From assembly GCF_038593265.1 (NCBI RefSeq), contig NZ_CP151979.1, positions 744,001 to 808,000 of the forward strand: a stretch of 64,000 nucleotides of DNA, written 5' to 3'. The stretch comes from Ureibacillus sp. FSL W7-1570. Its GTDB lineage: Bacteria; Bacillota; Bacilli; Bacillales_A; Planococcaceae. Positions within the stretch are counted from its first letter, which is position 1; each line of letters begins with the position of its first letter. A model generated the notes under the pieces. It saw nothing but the letters and a program-made list of their open reading frames with translations. It was not told the DNA's origin and did not search any database. The translations under genes and the position numbers were made by a program. Below are positions 1 to 10,317 of the stretch, in pieces.

Positions 1-651
1 CTTCAACAGTTCAGGCAAATTGCTCCGGATGGCATCATTCAGGACGACTGATCCCAAGCTGCCTCCCATGACAAGAAGCACAGGTTTTCGATTTTCAAAT
101 TGACAAAGTTTGAATCCGCGCATTTTATTTCCTTTAAAAAGCTGTTCACGAACCACCGAGCCGGTGCATGTCGACTTCTCTTTCGGCAAATATTTCAAGG
201 TTTCCCGGAACACGGTGAAAATATGGGATGCAAAAGGCTGGGCCAACTTATTGGCAAGCCCGGGCGTCACATCGGATTCATGGATCACGACCGGTATATT
301 TGACAATTTCGCCGCAATCACGACCGGTACGGACACGAAACCGCCTTTTGAGAATACAATGGATGGTTTGACTTTTTTCAAAATCGCGAAAGCTTGGCCG
401 ATCCCTGCCAGCACTTTGAAGGGATCCGTAAAGTTTTTCAATGAAAAGTACCGTCTCAATTTGCCGCTTGAAATGCTATGGTATGGAAGGTCGGGGAAAT
501 TTTTTGTAATCAATTCTTTTTCAATTCCATCATGGGATCCGATGTAATGGATGGAATAGCCTTCCTCTTGCAAAGAAGGAATAATCGCTTCATTCAATGA
601 AACGTGCCCTGCAGTTCCCCCACCTGTTAAAACGATTGTTTTTTTGTCCAC
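1..651 (-). CDS. murG: MurG, UDP-GlcNAc:lipid I GlcNAc transferase (3-prime end outside window)
   Basis: This is the N-terminal part of the glycosyltransferase that adds GlcNAc to lipid I to make lipid II on the cytoplasmic face of the membrane. About 217 codons are present and the frame runs off the left edge. The glycine-rich TGGGTAGHV loop near residues 8-16 is the MurG N-terminal signature. [13 protein letters not shown] and [12 protein letters not shown] follow, and a GGSLGS loop near residue 190 begins the second Rossmann domain. The start is a GTG at 649-651, preceded by AGGAG with 6-7 bases spacing. It lies alone on this side, and the next upstream gene is separated by its own terminator. 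Identity is secure; only the truncated length is unknown. Confidence 0.93.
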   Translation of the reverse strand, partial: MDKKTIVLTGGGTAGHVSLNEAIIPSLQEEGYSIHYIGSHDGIEKELITKNFPDLPYHSISSGKLRRYFSLKNFTDPFKVLAGIGQAFAILKKVKPSIVFSKGGFVSVPVVIAAKLSNIPVVIHESDVTPGLANKLAQPFASHIFTVFRETLKYLPKEKSTCTGSVVREQLFKGNKMRGFKLCQFENRKPVLLVMGGSLGSVVLNDAIRSNLPELLK

Positions 652-833
652 GATAATTCTCCTATTCTCATGAAACTGCATTCTTGATGATTACATTATG
701 CCGTCAACACTGATTTTATCATAAAGCGCCATAGAAACAATGGTGTAAGCAGAAGGCGGGCCGGATTTTGCCTATTTGCCAGGCAAGCCTGAATCCATTT
801 AATTTTCCAAAAAACCCTCCAACCCACAGCCAC

Positions 834-873
834 ACAAAAACACCCACCAATTGAGATGGGTGATTTGTTTTTT
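834..873 (-). terminator. Rho-independent terminator of the CAP-domain gene
   Basis: On the minus strand, a CACCCA/TGGGTG hairpin is followed directly by a run of five T. It lies just past the stop of the CAP-domain gene. Confidence 0.7.
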
Positions 874-876
874 CCC

Positions 877-1830
877 TTACATTTGAATGAACTGTTGTGT
901 CCAATAGTATCCATTTTCAACAAAGCCTACGCCGATATGGGTATAATTCGCATTTAATATATTCGCCCGATGCCCTGGTGAATTCATCCATGCATTTACC
1001 ACCTGTTCCGGTGTTCTTTGGCCTTGGGCAATATTTTCACCAGCCGCTCTGTATTGGATACCGGCTGCACGCATTTGGTCAAACGGGCTGCCGTAAGTGG
1101 GACTTGTATGGGAAAAATAACCTAAATTCGCCATATCCTGTGATTTTGCTTTGGCAACGGCCATTAAAGGATTGTACATCGTAAGAGGTTTCAGACCCGC
1201 TTTGGCCCGTTCCGCATTTGTCAACTCAACGACTTGTCTTTCAAACTCTGAAACTTGGTTGGTAACAGAAGTTGACGGTTTCTCTTTTGTTGCAGGATTT
1301 TCCGATTGCGGCTCTGCATTTTGTGTTGATGGAACTGCAGGTGCCGCTTGTTCCCCACCTTTTGACGGGCTGGATGGATTTCCTTTGAAATAGTGATTGA
1401 TTTGTTTGGACGTTCCGTTATTTGTCCCTTTGCCGCTTTCTGTTTCATCTTTTGCGGCATGTTGAGAGGCATTTGTCTGTCCTGAAGAATTGTCAGCTAT
1501 TGAATTTGCCGGAACTTTGACAGCCGTTTTTTCCTCTTCCTGGGTCGCAGTTGGTTGCTTGAAGGCTTTAAAAGGATCGGAAACAATGCTGTTTACGGTC
1601 TTTTTTGCCAATTCGGCGGCTTGTGTCATATCTTTCAGAAGTTCATCATTTCCTAATGCCCATCGTTCAATTTTTTTGACGATGATTCCGTTATGATTTT
1701 CAAATTTGATGATTTGTATCGTTCCTGGAGGTTGCCCCGTGTTCTCCTTACTGATGGTTGTTGCACTTGCTTGGGGAACCACCGTTGCAAATAAACATAA
1801 TGCACAAAAAGTCATGAACCATTTTTTCAT
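877..1830 (-). CDS. Secreted CAP/SCP-domain protein, YkwD-like
   Basis: The protein is 317 residues and is probably exported. It has a signal peptide of about 23 residues (basic start, hydrophobic core, ending VPQASA). A long polar linker rich in Thr, Ser, Gln, Pro and Lys covers roughly residues 90-195. A C-terminal CAP domain starts near VELTNAERAKAGLKPL. The CAP signature residues are present: FSHTSP, AGENIAQG and NSPGHRANIL, with a C-terminal WTQQF strand. Family members in spore formers include YkwD and SafA-associated proteins, but their biochemical role is poorly defined. The start has a clear AAAGGAGAG ribosome site. It is monocistronic, with its own terminator. The domain call is firm; the function is not. 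Confidence 0.88.
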   Translation of the reverse strand: MKKWFMTFCALCLFATVVPQASATTISKENTGQPPGTIQIIKFENHNGIIVKKIERWALGNDELLKDMTQAAELAKKTVNSIVSDPFKAFKQPTATQEEEKTAVKVPANSIADNSSGQTNASQHAAKDETESGKGTNNGTSKQINHYFKGNPSSPSKGGEQAAPAVPSTQNAEPQSENPATKEKPSTSVTNQVSEFERQVVELTNAERAKAGLKPLTMYNPLMAVAKAKSQDMANLGYFSHTSPTYGSPFDQMRAAGIQYRAAGENIAQGQRTPEQVVNAWMNSPGHRANILNANYTHIGVGFVENGYYWTQQFIQM

Positions 1831-2047
1831 TATTTTTCTCTCCTTTCAATATATCCATGATAAGGGAGAAAACTTGAAAAAAATGGTCCAGCTATTGCCA
1901 AAAACGCCAAATCATTTTCGGCTCAATCATTTAAAGAGTTTTCAGAAGAAAAAAATACAATGTTTTACAACTGAAAAATATATTGCTAACAATAAACTAT
2001 TGACAAAAGTTGAGATTCACAGATATAAGACATTTCCTTTACGAAAT

Positions 2048-2953
2048 TTACAACCGGTTTTCTTCGCCGATTACAGGTACGGACTGTACATTTTCTCCAA
2101 TCATGACGATTTTTGGCGGCATCTTCATATATTCCGGAATCCATTGGACCAAACCGTATGCATATTGGAATAACATCGGGTATTGCATCCCTTCGATGGG
2201 AACAAAGCCTTTCATCCGATAGACCGTTGCCGGAAGCTCTCTTACCCATTCCTCAAATTCTTCCTGGGTGAAACTGCGGTTGAATTCAATCACTCTTGAA
2301 TTCAAGTGCAGATGCCGTCCAATTTGGGCAGGTTGAATTTCTTTATCCCCTTTTGTTGCCTGTAAACTTTTCAAACTTGCCAATGGCACCCGTCCATGAG
2401 TCGTTTGCAGAATGAAGGCGTTCGGATTGAGCCCTTGCAATTCAAATACCACTCTCGCCTTTTCTTCTTCCGTCAACAAATCGCTTTTATTGGCGAGGAT
2501 GAGATGGGCATGGCGGATTTGTTCCAGAAAGAGGCTCCGTGCCTGAGGAGAGAGTTGATCCCGCCCAAGCCAACGTCTGCTGTCCGCAACAGTCACAATC
2601 CCCTTTATGTTCAACTGGTCCGCAAATAAAGGAGAATACACTGCATCCAGCGCTTCCACCGGATGGGCGGCTCCGGTTGTTTCGATGATGAGCACGTCAA
2701 AATCCGCTTCATAAAGCAATGTTTGGATTTGGGCTTCCGTCTTCTCCCCGCCCGTGCAACAAATACAACCGTCAAGGATTTCTTTCAATGGAACATCTTC
2801 ATCCACCGCTTGGGAGTCAAAGGGGATTTCCCCCAGTTCATTCATGATGACAGCCGGCTTCAAACCTTCTTCTTTCAATTGCCTTAATACGTCCACCAGC
2901 ATGGAAGTTTTTCCGCTTCCTAAAAAACCGCTGAATAAATAGACATCTTTCAC
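2048..2953 (-). CDS. CobW/COG0523-family GTPase (putative metal chaperone)
   Basis: This is a 301-residue G3E GTPase of the CobW family, whose members insert or deliver metals such as zinc. The Walker A motif GFLGSGKT is at residues 8-15. The family's metal-binding GCICCT follows near residues 62-67, then IIETTGAAHP (switch II/Walker B region) and the NKSD guanine-specificity motif. The C-terminal CobW_C region ends near EENRL and has no His-rich extension. The start is GTG at 2951-2953 with GGAGG eight bases upstream. Without a recognisable Zur box or partner gene, the metal and client cannot be named. Confidence 0.88.
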   Translation of the reverse strand: MKDVYLFSGFLGSGKTSMLVDVLRQLKEEGLKPAVIMNELGEIPFDSQAVDEDVPLKEILDGCICCTGGEKTEAQIQTLLYEADFDVLIIETTGAAHPVEALDAVYSPLFADQLNIKGIVTVADSRRWLGRDQLSPQARSLFLEQIRHAHLILANKSDLLTEEEKARVVFELQGLNPNAFILQTTHGRVPLASLKSLQATKGDKEIQPAQIGRHLHLNSRVIEFNRSFTQEEFEEWVRELPATVYRMKGFVPIEGMQYPMLFQYAYGLVQWIPEYMKMPPKIVMIGENVQSVPVIGEENRL

Positions 2954-3024
2954 TCATGATTCCTCCAATTCAGAAGAAAGAGCTGACATTCAAAAGTTTG
3001 AATGCAGCCCTCCCATTGCATCAA

Positions 3025-4512
3025 TTATTGATTTTGTAATAACTCTTTCGCTTTTAAAACTTGCGGATCGTCTTTCTGGATTTTTTCACGCAAAGCATCC
3101 ATTAATTTATAGGTTGTATCACCGGAAATTGCACCGGTACGTTCAAGACCATGATCTCTTTGGAATTGAACGACCGCCGATTCAGTTGATGCGTCATAGG
3201 TTTCATCAATTGTGCCCACATTGTATCCAAGGGCATCAAGCATCAATTCCGCTGATTTCACATAGTTGGAAACGACGCCTCTTTTCAATTCCGTATTTGG
3301 ATCAATATAAGTTGCACTGTAATATTCAGGGTATTGCACTTCCACATCCGGTTTGATTCCTTTTTCATGAATCCAATTGCCTTTCGGTGTCAACCATTTG
3401 CCTGTCGTATATTTTAAGTTTGAACCGTCCGGAAGCTGCGTCACCGTTTGGACAGTCCCTTTACCGAAGGATGTCAAACCTACAAGCGTTGCGCCTGCCG
3501 ATTCTTTCAACGCGCCTGCGAGAATTTCCGATGCGGAAGCACTTCCGTTATCAATCAATACTATAATTGGATATTTGTATTTTTTGCCGCCTTCGCTTAA
3601 AACGACTTCCGGTTCCCCTTTGCGGCTCTGCAATTTGACAATCGTTTTTCCTTCATCAATAAATAGGTTGGAAATATCAATGGCCGCATTCAGATAACCG
3701 CCAGGATTTTGGCGAACATCCAAAATGATGCTCTTCATGCCTTCCGATTCGTATTGATCCAAAAGTTTTCTCAATTCGTCGGCTGTATTTTCACTGAATG
3801 ATGTGATTTGAATGTGGGCGATTTTGTCATCCCCCATTTCTCCATAAACCGTTTCAATCGGAATATCATCACGGATAATGGTCATTTCAATTAAATCTTC
3901 GGAATTTCCACGTTTGATCGTCAACGTTACCGGAGTCCCTTTTTTCCCTCGAATCAAGAGCACCGCTTCCGTCGCGCTCATGCCTTGCAAGCTTTGTCCA
4001 TCAACGGAAACAATGATATCTTCCGGCAACAGCCCCGCCTTTTCCGCTGGAGAATTTTTGATAGGAGAAACAACGACAATATTCCCGTTTCGTTCCTGGA
4101 TTTCAGCGCCGATGCCTTGGAAGCTGGATGAGAGTTCGGAGTTGAACTGTTCCGCATCTTCTTTCTCCATATAATCGGAATATGGATCATCAAGGGCTTC
4201 AAACATGCCGTTGATGGCGCCATGGATAATCTTTTTATCGTCGATATCCGTATAATATTTTTCTTTCAATTCATCATAGGCATCATATAGTTGGGAAAAT
4301 TCTTGCCTTTCAGTCGGAACTTCGACCACTTTCTTGTCTCCGAAAGTTAAAGCAAAGATTGTCAAACCGGCAGTAAATAATATAGTAAAGACCATCAGCA
4401 TGATAAAATTGAACGGTTTTAACCGGATATATCGCTTAGCAGGTTTGTTTTGTTCTTGTTGCGGGTCTTTTTCTTGTTGCGTCTCTTTCTCTTGTTGATT
4501 TTGCTCTTCCAT
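3025..4512 (-). CDS. ctpA: S41-family carboxy-terminal processing protease, CtpA type
   Basis: This is a membrane-anchored serine protease. It has a charged Glu/Gln-rich N-terminus, one membrane segment (FNFIMLMVFTILFTAG), a PDZ domain (GIGAEIQERNG to VDGQSLQG) and an S41 catalytic domain. The nucleophile Ser lies in NGSASASEILAGAL and the general-base Lys in LTSFGKGTVQT. A C-terminal peptidoglycan-binding domain (ELMLDALGYNVGTIDETYD onward) completes it. The position next to deoD and yozE matches ctpA rather than ctpB of B. subtilis. I chose the ATG at 4512 because GGTGA precedes it. In-frame ATGs at 4527 and 4557 lie upstream with weaker sites, so the true N-terminus may be up to 15 residues longer. 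Confidence 0.88.
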   Translation of the reverse strand: MEEQNQQEKETQQEKDPQQEQNKPAKRYIRLKPFNFIMLMVFTILFTAGLTIFALTFGDKKVVEVPTERQEFSQLYDAYDELKEKYYTDIDDKKIIHGAINGMFEALDDPYSDYMEKEDAEQFNSELSSSFQGIGAEIQERNGNIVVVSPIKNSPAEKAGLLPEDIIVSVDGQSLQGMSATEAVLLIRGKKGTPVTLTIKRGNSEDLIEMTIIRDDIPIETVYGEMGDDKIAHIQITSFSENTADELRKLLDQYESEGMKSIILDVRQNPGGYLNAAIDISNLFIDEGKTIVKLQSRKGEPEVVLSEGGKKYKYPIIVLIDNGSASASEILAGALKESAGATLVGLTSFGKGTVQTVTQLPDGSNLKYTTGKWLTPKGNWIHEKGIKPDVEVQYPEYYSATYIDPNTELKRGVVSNYVKSAELMLDALGYNVGTIDETYDASTESAVVQFQRDHGLERTGAISGDTTYKLMDALREKIQKDDPQVLKAKELLQNQ

Positions 4513-4589
4513 AAATTTCACCACTCTCATATACACTTTCTTATACGAACATTTCATATTTCATATTAACAGTTTCAAGCCATTACGAA

Positions 4590-4621
4590 AAGAAAAAGAC
4601 TGTCAACATTTTATGACAGTC
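4590..4621 (-). terminator. Terminator of deoD
   Basis: On the minus strand, ACTGTCA and TGACAGT arms enclose a short AT-rich loop. A CTTTTTCTTTT tract follows. Confidence 0.75.
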
Positions 4622-4699
4622 GACATATTTTCGGCTTCGTTGATTGGATGCGGAAAAAGTGGCCAATGATTCTGTCAAACCTGGTTCGTCGGCGAAAAA

Positions 4700-5404
4700 T
4701 CAGGCTTCAATTGCAGCTTCCAAAGCAACATGGATCATGTCATTAAATGTTGTTTGTCTTTCTTCTGCAGTCGTAATTTCACCGGTCAAAATATGATCGG
4801 AAACGGTCAATACAGAAAGCGCTTGTCTGCCGAATTTTGCCGCCAACGTGTAGAGTGCGGCCGTTTCCATTTCCACCGCCAAAACACCGTAACGGGCCAG
4901 TTTTTCGTTTTGATTTTCTTCGGAGTAGAACATATCCGCAGTGAACACATTGCCGACCTTCAAATTCAACCCGGCTTTCAACCCGGCTTGATATGCTTTT
5001 AATAATAAATCAAAGTCGGCTGTTGGTGCATAATCGATTCCACGGAAAATGATTTCATTCATTTTGGAATCGGTGGAAGCGGACTGGGCCAAAATCACAT
5101 CCCGCACTTTCACATCTTTTTGCAAAGCGCCGCAAGTGCCCACCCGGATCAATTTTTTCACACCGTATTCCTGCATCAATTCCGTAATGTAAATGGAAAT
5201 CGATGGGACTCCCATGCCTGTCCCTTGCACGGAAACTTTGTGACCTTTGTACGTTCCCGTGAATCCGAACATATTGCGCACTTCATTATAACAAACCGCG
5301 TCTTCCAGGAAGTTCTCCGCAATATATTTCGCCCGCAGCGGATCTCCGGGAAGCAGCACAATGTCCGCAATTTCACCTTGTTTCGCATTAATATGAATAC
5401 TCAA
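4700..5404 (-). CDS. deoD: Purine-nucleoside phosphorylase DeoD type
   Basis: This enzyme phosphorolyses purine (deoxy)nucleosides to free base and (deoxy)ribose-1-phosphate in purine salvage. The 234-residue length is normal for the hexameric, trimeric-lobed DeoD family. Visible motifs are [14 protein letters not shown] near the start (phosphate binding), RVGTCGAL, the substrate-binding VEMETAALY and the catalytic Asp in [10 protein letters not shown]. The start is TTG at 5402-5404, preceded by a GAGGGA site. It lies between ctpA and yozE as in B. subtilis and has its own terminator. Identity is secure. Confidence 0.95.
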   Translation of the reverse strand: MSIHINAKQGEIADIVLLPGDPLRAKYIAENFLEDAVCYNEVRNMFGFTGTYKGHKVSVQGTGMGVPSISIYITELMQEYGVKKLIRVGTCGALQKDVKVRDVILAQSASTDSKMNEIIFRGIDYAPTADFDLLLKAYQAGLKAGLNLKVGNVFTADMFYSEENQNEKLARYGVLAVEMETAALYTLAAKFGRQALSVLTVSDHILTGEITTAEERQTTFNDMIHVALEAAIEA

Positions 5405-5480
5405 TGGCTTTCCCTCATTTCAATGTATTCAAACTAAAATATACGTTTTTTTCAAAAATTATGCAATGATACTTTCCTCT

Positions 5481-5711
5481 TCATTCCCCCAAATTTTCTT
5501 TCGTACGGTAGATTTCCCAAAGTTCGTCGAAAGCGTTTGCCGATAAATCATCATCGGCCAAAGTTTCAATATAACTTGACAGCTCTTCAAAGGAATCGCT
5601 GACTTTGGGAAAACTGTGATCTTTGAACATTTTTTCTGCAAATCGGGTCTTTGGATCGGATAAATCCCCACCGCGAAAAGATAGTGCAAATTGATAAAAA
5701 CTTTGACTCAT
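5481..5711 (-). CDS. yozE: YozE family protein (UPF0346)
   Basis: This is a 76-residue cytosolic protein of the YozE SAM-like fold family. It shows the family signature [11 protein letters not shown] at the start, [19 protein letters not shown] in the middle and a C-terminal AFDELWEIY. The family is small, conserved in Bacillales and of unknown function. A strong TAGGAGGTA site precedes the ATG. The region downstream to deoD is short and AT-rich. Confidence 0.9.
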   Translation of the reverse strand: MSQSFYQFALSFRGGDLSDPKTRFAEKMFKDHSFPKVSDSFEELSSYIETLADDDLSANAFDELWEIYRTKENLGE

Positions 5712-5837
5712 TCGGTACCTCCTACCTATACAAACAAATTATCATTCTATAGGACTTTTTTTACATTTCATAGTAGAATAGATTTCGTGATTATGCTACA
5801 TTGAAAACAGGAATTTTTAAAGGGGATGACTACAAAA

Positions 5838-7634
5838 ATGACTGAAAATGTGCAGACACTGAAAAACAGCTCCAGGAAAAATGTTCAGCCAAAGGGTGGA
5901 AAAACGGAATCGAAAAGTGCTGTGAAAGGCCGTTTTTACCACACGATGCGTGGCAGAATTTTGCTCACCTTTTCGATTCTCATTGCAATCATCGTGATTA
6001 TGCTTATTCTATCCTATATCAACATCACCAGACTACAACAAAGTTTAAATGATTTCTCGGATGTGAACTTGAAAGAACAAAGGGAAATATACCAACTATC
6101 CACCGAGATATCAAATTTGACGATTTATGAACAGGCTTTTCTCATTTATGGCGATGAAGAAAACTTAAATAAATATAGTGAGACGAAACAAACCATTGAT
6201 AAAAAATTGACAGAACTTCTCACCACATTTGAAAACCGTCCTGAAGAAAAAAAACTGGTCGAATACATACATCAATTTTTCCGTACATATTTATACGCTT
6301 CCAGCGGCGTGATTGAGACACGGCAATATTACAGTTATGAACAAGCCGTCCGTTTGATGGAGAGAAGCGAAGGGCAAGCGATCAAAGGAAACATCGAAAA
6401 ACACGCGGATGAATTATTAACATTATTGGAGTCGAAAAATGAACGGACAATCAAGGAAATTGAAACATTTGCCAATTATTCCCGGGTCGCATTCATCGGA
6501 CTGTCCTCTTTGGCATTGGTGATCGCGATCATCTTCAGCTCCCTTCTATTGCGTTCCATCCGCATCAATACGAACAAAATCAATGATTCGATTTTGGATA
6601 TTGCCCAAGCCGGCGGAGATTTGACTCGTCGGGTGAAAGTGGCGACAAAGGATGAATTTGCGGTTATTGCCAACTCAACAAACCTGTTGATTGAATCCAT
6701 ATCAACATTAGTCAGAAAAGTGGCAAACTTGGCTGAGCACGTTTCATCCAGCTCGCAGGAACTGATGGCTTTGGCGGAAGAAAATGCAATCGCCATTGAT
6801 GAAATTGCCAGCTCCACCAATGAAATTGCCAATGATTCCAGCACAACGATCCATCGAATGAATGAAGCGGGAATGAAAATGAAAGCTTTGGAACAGTCGA
6901 TGGTGGAATTGAACCAGGAAGCTTTTGAAGTTCAAAAAGCGGCAAAAGAAATGCAACTGGCCGCACAAAACGGCAGCAAATCGGTACAAGATTCCACAGA
7001 AGTCATACATTTCATTGAAAATACAATGAAAAGCACGACTTCAACGATTGAAACATTGGGACAAAAATCAAAAGATATCAATTCCATCATTTCAACCATC
7101 ACCGCCATCGCGGAGCAGACGGATCTATTGGCGCTGAATGCGGCGATTGAAGCGGCCCGGGCTGGCGAACATGGAAAAGGCTTTGCCGTTGTAAGTAATG
7201 AAGTGAAGAAGTTGGCCATCCAATCCCAGGAAGCGGCAAAACAAGTGGCGGATATCGTCCACTCCATCCAAAATGAAATCGACACCATCGTTTCCCAAAA
7301 TGCAAAAGGGGCTGAATCCATTTCCCGCGGTGTGAAAGTGACGGATGAGACGAACGAAGTATTGAACGATATCCTGACACAAACAAACAAGACAACAACC
7401 ATCATCATTTCAATGGTGGAAAAAATCAGTTCCACTTTGGAAATTGTGAACGAGTTGACCTCATCTTTCAATGAAGTGAATGCCCTCAGCCAAAATACAA
7501 GCCACGCTACGGAAAAATCCGCCCAAGCGGCGATGCAAGGTTCGGCGTCGATGCAGGAAATCAACGCCAGCGCCGTGGAATTGGCGAAACAGGCGGATGA
7601 TTTACGGAATCTTGTGAGTGAATTTAAAATTTAA
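5838..7634 (+). CDS. Methyl-accepting chemotaxis protein
   Basis: This is a transmembrane chemoreceptor of about 598 residues. TM1 ([20 protein letters not shown]) is near residues 42-62. An extracytoplasmic helical sensor region of roughly 150 residues follows, then TM2 ([20 protein letters not shown]) near 217-237. A HAMP segment comes next ([22 protein letters not shown]), then a long coiled-coil signalling domain. Its hairpin tip, [19 protein letters not shown], is the conserved CheA/CheW contact. There is no recognised ligand-binding motif, so the signal is unknown. The ATG at 5838 was preferred because AAAGGGGATG lies at optimal distance; an ATG at 5826 overlaps that site. A strong terminator follows. 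Confidence 0.93.
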   Translation: MTENVQTLKNSSRKNVQPKGGKTESKSAVKGRFYHTMRGRILLTFSILIAIIVIMLILSYINITRLQQSLNDFSDVNLKEQREIYQLSTEISNLTIYEQAFLIYGDEENLNKYSETKQTIDKKLTELLTTFENRPEEKKLVEYIHQFFRTYLYASSGVIETRQYYSYEQAVRLMERSEGQAIKGNIEKHADELLTLLESKNERTIKEIETFANYSRVAFIGLSSLALVIAIIFSSLLLRSIRINTNKINDSILDIAQAGGDLTRRVKVATKDEFAVIANSTNLLIESISTLVRKVANLAEHVSSSSQELMALAEENAIAIDEIASSTNEIANDSSTTIHRMNEAGMKMKALEQSMVELNQEAFEVQKAAKEMQLAAQNGSKSVQDSTEVIHFIENTMKSTTSTIETLGQKSKDINSIISTITAIAEQTDLLALNAAIEAARAGEHGKGFAVVSNEVKKLAIQSQEAAKQVADIVHSIQNEIDTIVSQNAKGAESISRGVKVTDETNEVLNDILTQTNKTTTIIISMVEKISSTLEIVNELTSSFNEVNALSQNTSHATEKSAQAAMQGSASMQEINASAVELAKQADDLRNLVSEFKI

Positions 7635-7652
7635 TCCGCCTGCCAACATAAA

Positions 7653-7690
7653 AAATTCGCTATTTTCTTCAGAAATAGCGAATTTTTTTT
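7653..7690 (+). terminator. Terminator of the chemoreceptor gene
   Basis: AAATTCGCTATTT and AAATAGCGAATTT arms form a long stem with a 7-base loop, followed by a T tract. Confidence 0.9.
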
Positions 7691-7740
7691 ATTTTTGGAT
7701 AGACTTTATATACAACAGGAAAATGTGGGAGATGGAAAAG

Positions 7741-8847
7741 GTGAGCAATTCAATAAAAATTGGGATTTTGCACATCATTTTTATCTGTATGACTTGTATC
7801 GGTTTAAAAAATCATATAACCGTCATTTCACCGGTTTTGGAAACGGCGAAACGGGATGGCTGGATCACTGTCCTTTTGGCCGGCATTGCCATATTTCCAT
7901 GGATCTTATGGATTCTTTATATACAAAAAAAATCCCGGATGAAACCGTTGAAAACTTGGCTGACTGAAAGAATCGGCAAAGTGGGGGCAAAAATCCTATT
8001 ATTCGGCCTTGTCATTTTTGCCTATTTCCTTGCCGCTTTCACTTTGAGAGAAACCATTCTTTGGATATCGTCCACCTTTTTAGAAAACACTCCCATCACT
8101 TTTTTGATTTTGATTTATATCATCGTATGTTTCCTGCTGGTTTCAACCAACATTCAAACAATCGTCACTGTGAATGCCTTCATACTCTTTTTCGTCATTA
8201 TATTCGGTTTTTACGCAGCTTTCACCAATATGCAAGTGAAAAATTATGAACTTCTGCTTCCCATGCTGGAACACGGGTTGCGTCCAGTGTTGATATCCAT
8301 GATTTTCCCCGCTTCAGGATTCATAGAATTGTTTTTGTTGCTCTTTTTGCAGCATTATTTTAAAAAACCTTTGAAATGGTATCATCTGGGTATTATCATG
8401 TTTTGTTTCATCGGTTTGACGATGGGGCCATTGATTGGCGCCATCGTGGAATTCGGGCCGGAAGAGGCTGCAAAGCAACATTATCCCGCTTATGAAGAAT
8501 GGACATTGGTGTCCTTTGGCCGCTTCATTGAGCATATGGATTTTTTATCCGTTTATCAGTGGTTGGCAGGAACGTTCATTCGTGTCGGAATCATATTATT
8601 CATCGTTTGCGACATACTAAATTTCACAGGGCAGCCAAAGAAAATTTGGCTATATATGGTGCCGCCCTTCGTGATATTGAATTTCTCCCTGTTTCTTATT
8701 CAGGATGAAAATTTCCTGACATGGAACAATTATTATTTTCTGGAAATAACATTTCTGTTCTTTTTCCTGCTATCGATCATACTCATTTTGATCAGCATGT
8801 TGGATAAAAAAACTGTACGTCGCGACACCCAGCAAAATACGAAATGA
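7741..8847 (+). CDS. GerAB-type germinant receptor permease subunit
   Basis: This is a polytopic inner-membrane protein of about 368 residues from the spore-germination GerAB/APC-like transporter family. It has about ten hydrophobic segments and the family's early I-H-H-x-I-F-like start (IGILHIIFICMTCIGLKNHI). B subunits are thought to bind the germinant in GerA receptors. The start is taken as GTG 7741 because GGGAG lies nine bases upstream. The frame stays open further back to 7618, which overlaps the chemoreceptor's 3-prime end and terminator and is unlikely. It is the first gene of a B-A-C ordered operon, with the A gene 15 bases downstream. Confidence 0.88.
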   Translation: MSNSIKIGILHIIFICMTCIGLKNHITVISPVLETAKRDGWITVLLAGIAIFPWILWILYIQKKSRMKPLKTWLTERIGKVGAKILLFGLVIFAYFLAAFTLRETILWISSTFLENTPITFLILIYIIVCFLLVSTNIQTIVTVNAFILFFVIIFGFYAAFTNMQVKNYELLLPMLEHGLRPVLISMIFPASGFIELFLLLFLQHYFKKPLKWYHLGIIMFCFIGLTMGPLIGAIVEFGPEEAAKQHYPAYEEWTLVSFGRFIEHMDFLSVYQWLAGTFIRVGIILFIVCDILNFTGQPKKIWLYMVPPFVILNFSLFLIQDENFLTWNNYYFLEITFLFFFLLSIILILISMLDKKTVRRDTQQNTK

Positions 8848-8862
8848 AAGAAGTGAGTATGA

Positions 8863-10317
8863 ATGAACATGGATGAAGCGGCCATCAATCTCGATACCTT
8901 GAAAAAGTTGTTCCAAAAATCCGAAGATGTGATTTTTTACCCTTTCCAAATCCAAAACGTTCCATTTACTTTGATTTTTTGCGAAGAAATGATCGATCAA
9001 CAAATCCTGTTCAATTATATTTTGCCATCGATGGAAAAGTTCATCGAAAAAGTGGAACAGCAACTGAATGAAGATCTATTGCGGAAATTGCCTTTTCCCG
9101 AACTGAAAAAAACCGTTGAAAAAGAAGAGATTATTACGGATGTCTTTACCGGAAAACTGGCGATTTATATGGATGAATTGCAGGTGCTGTTCACTTGCAA
9201 TATCGCCAAAAAACCGAACCGCAATCCGGAAGAGACCAAAATGGAAGTATTGATAAAAGGGCCGCGGGACAACTTTATTGAAAATGTTGCTACGAATATT
9301 GCCTTGATCCGGAAACGTCTCCCAACCAATTCTTTATGTGTGGAAAAAATCGTGATCGGAAAGAGATCGAAAACGACCGTGGCCATATTATACATGGAAG
9401 ATATTACGAATAAGGAAATTGTCGAAGAAGTGAAAAAACTGCTTCAAAATGTTGAGACGGATATCCTTTTAAACGGCGATACGTTAATTGAACGAATTGA
9501 TAAAAAACGATGGATGATGCCATGGACGAATGAAACCGGAAGACCGGATTTCGCCATCCAATCATTGATCCGGGGAAGAATCGTCATTTTAGTGGATGGT
9601 GTCAGTTACGCCATTATCACGCCGGTGAACTTCCCTTATTTGTTAAAAGCCGGGGAGGATTTTGAATACCCTATTTTGTTCAGCGCATTTGAGAGAGCGA
9701 TGCGCTTGATCGGCGTTTTCATAGGGGTTACACTTCCCGCCTTTTGGCTTGCACTGACCACTTTTCATCAAAACCAGTTGCCCCTTCAACTGCTCGCAAC
9801 CGTTGTTATTTCAAGCCATGGATTACCTTTTCCTGCATCGCTGGAAATGATTATACTGCTTTTGATGTTTGAAATGTTCCGGGAAGCGGGGATGAGATTT
9901 CCTACAGCCATCGGAAGCACGATCAGCGTGGTGGGCGGATTAATTATCGGAGATGCCGCCATCCGTGCCGGAATTACAAGTCCCGCGATGCTTGTGGTGA
10001 TTGCTTTATCCTTTGTAGCCACTTTCACCATTGCCAACCAGTCATTGCTTACAATCATTACCGTTATCCGTTTTATTTTTATTATTTTCACATCCTTCTT
10101 TGGCCTTTTCGGATTTTTCATTTGCATCTTCCTGCTTATTATATACATTGCGAATATGCGGATTTTCGGAGTCCCTTACTTGAATTTTGCAGCGGATTTG
10201 GACTGGTCCACACTTGGCAAATCTTTGTTCCGTTTGTCTCCTAAAGAATATAAAGACAGGCCGGAAATGTTACGTCCAATTGATAATACAAGAACGAATG
10301 ACGAGGGAAAACAATGA
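8863..10317 (+). CDS. GerAA-type germinant receptor subunit A
   Basis: This is a 484-residue member of the GerA/GerXA spore-germination family, part of the inner-membrane nutrient receptor that triggers germination. An N-terminal soluble half (to about residue 270) contains VLIKGPRDNFIENVATNIALIRKRLP, the family signature. A C-terminal half with about five membrane segments includes YPILFSAFERAMRLIGVFIG and ISVVGGLIIGDAAIRAGITSP. AGAAGTGAG precedes the ATG. The stop overlaps the next start by four bases (ATGA), so A and C are translationally coupled. Which germinant it senses cannot be read from sequence. Confidence 0.93.
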   Translation: MNMDEAAINLDTLKKLFQKSEDVIFYPFQIQNVPFTLIFCEEMIDQQILFNYILPSMEKFIEKVEQQLNEDLLRKLPFPELKKTVEKEEIITDVFTGKLAIYMDELQVLFTCNIAKKPNRNPEETKMEVLIKGPRDNFIENVATNIALIRKRLPTNSLCVEKIVIGKRSKTTVAILYMEDITNKEIVEEVKKLLQNVETDILLNGDTLIERIDKKRWMMPWTNETGRPDFAIQSLIRGRIVILVDGVSYAIITPVNFPYLLKAGEDFEYPILFSAFERAMRLIGVFIGVTLPAFWLALTTFHQNQLPLQLLATVVISSHGLPFPASLEMIILLLMFEMFREAGMRFPTAIGSTISVVGGLIIGDAAIRAGITSPAMLVVIALSFVATFTIANQSLLTIITVIRFIFIIFTSFFGLFGFFICIFLLIIYIANMRIFGVPYLNFAADLDWSTLGKSLFRLSPKEYKDRPEMLRPIDNTRTNDEGKQ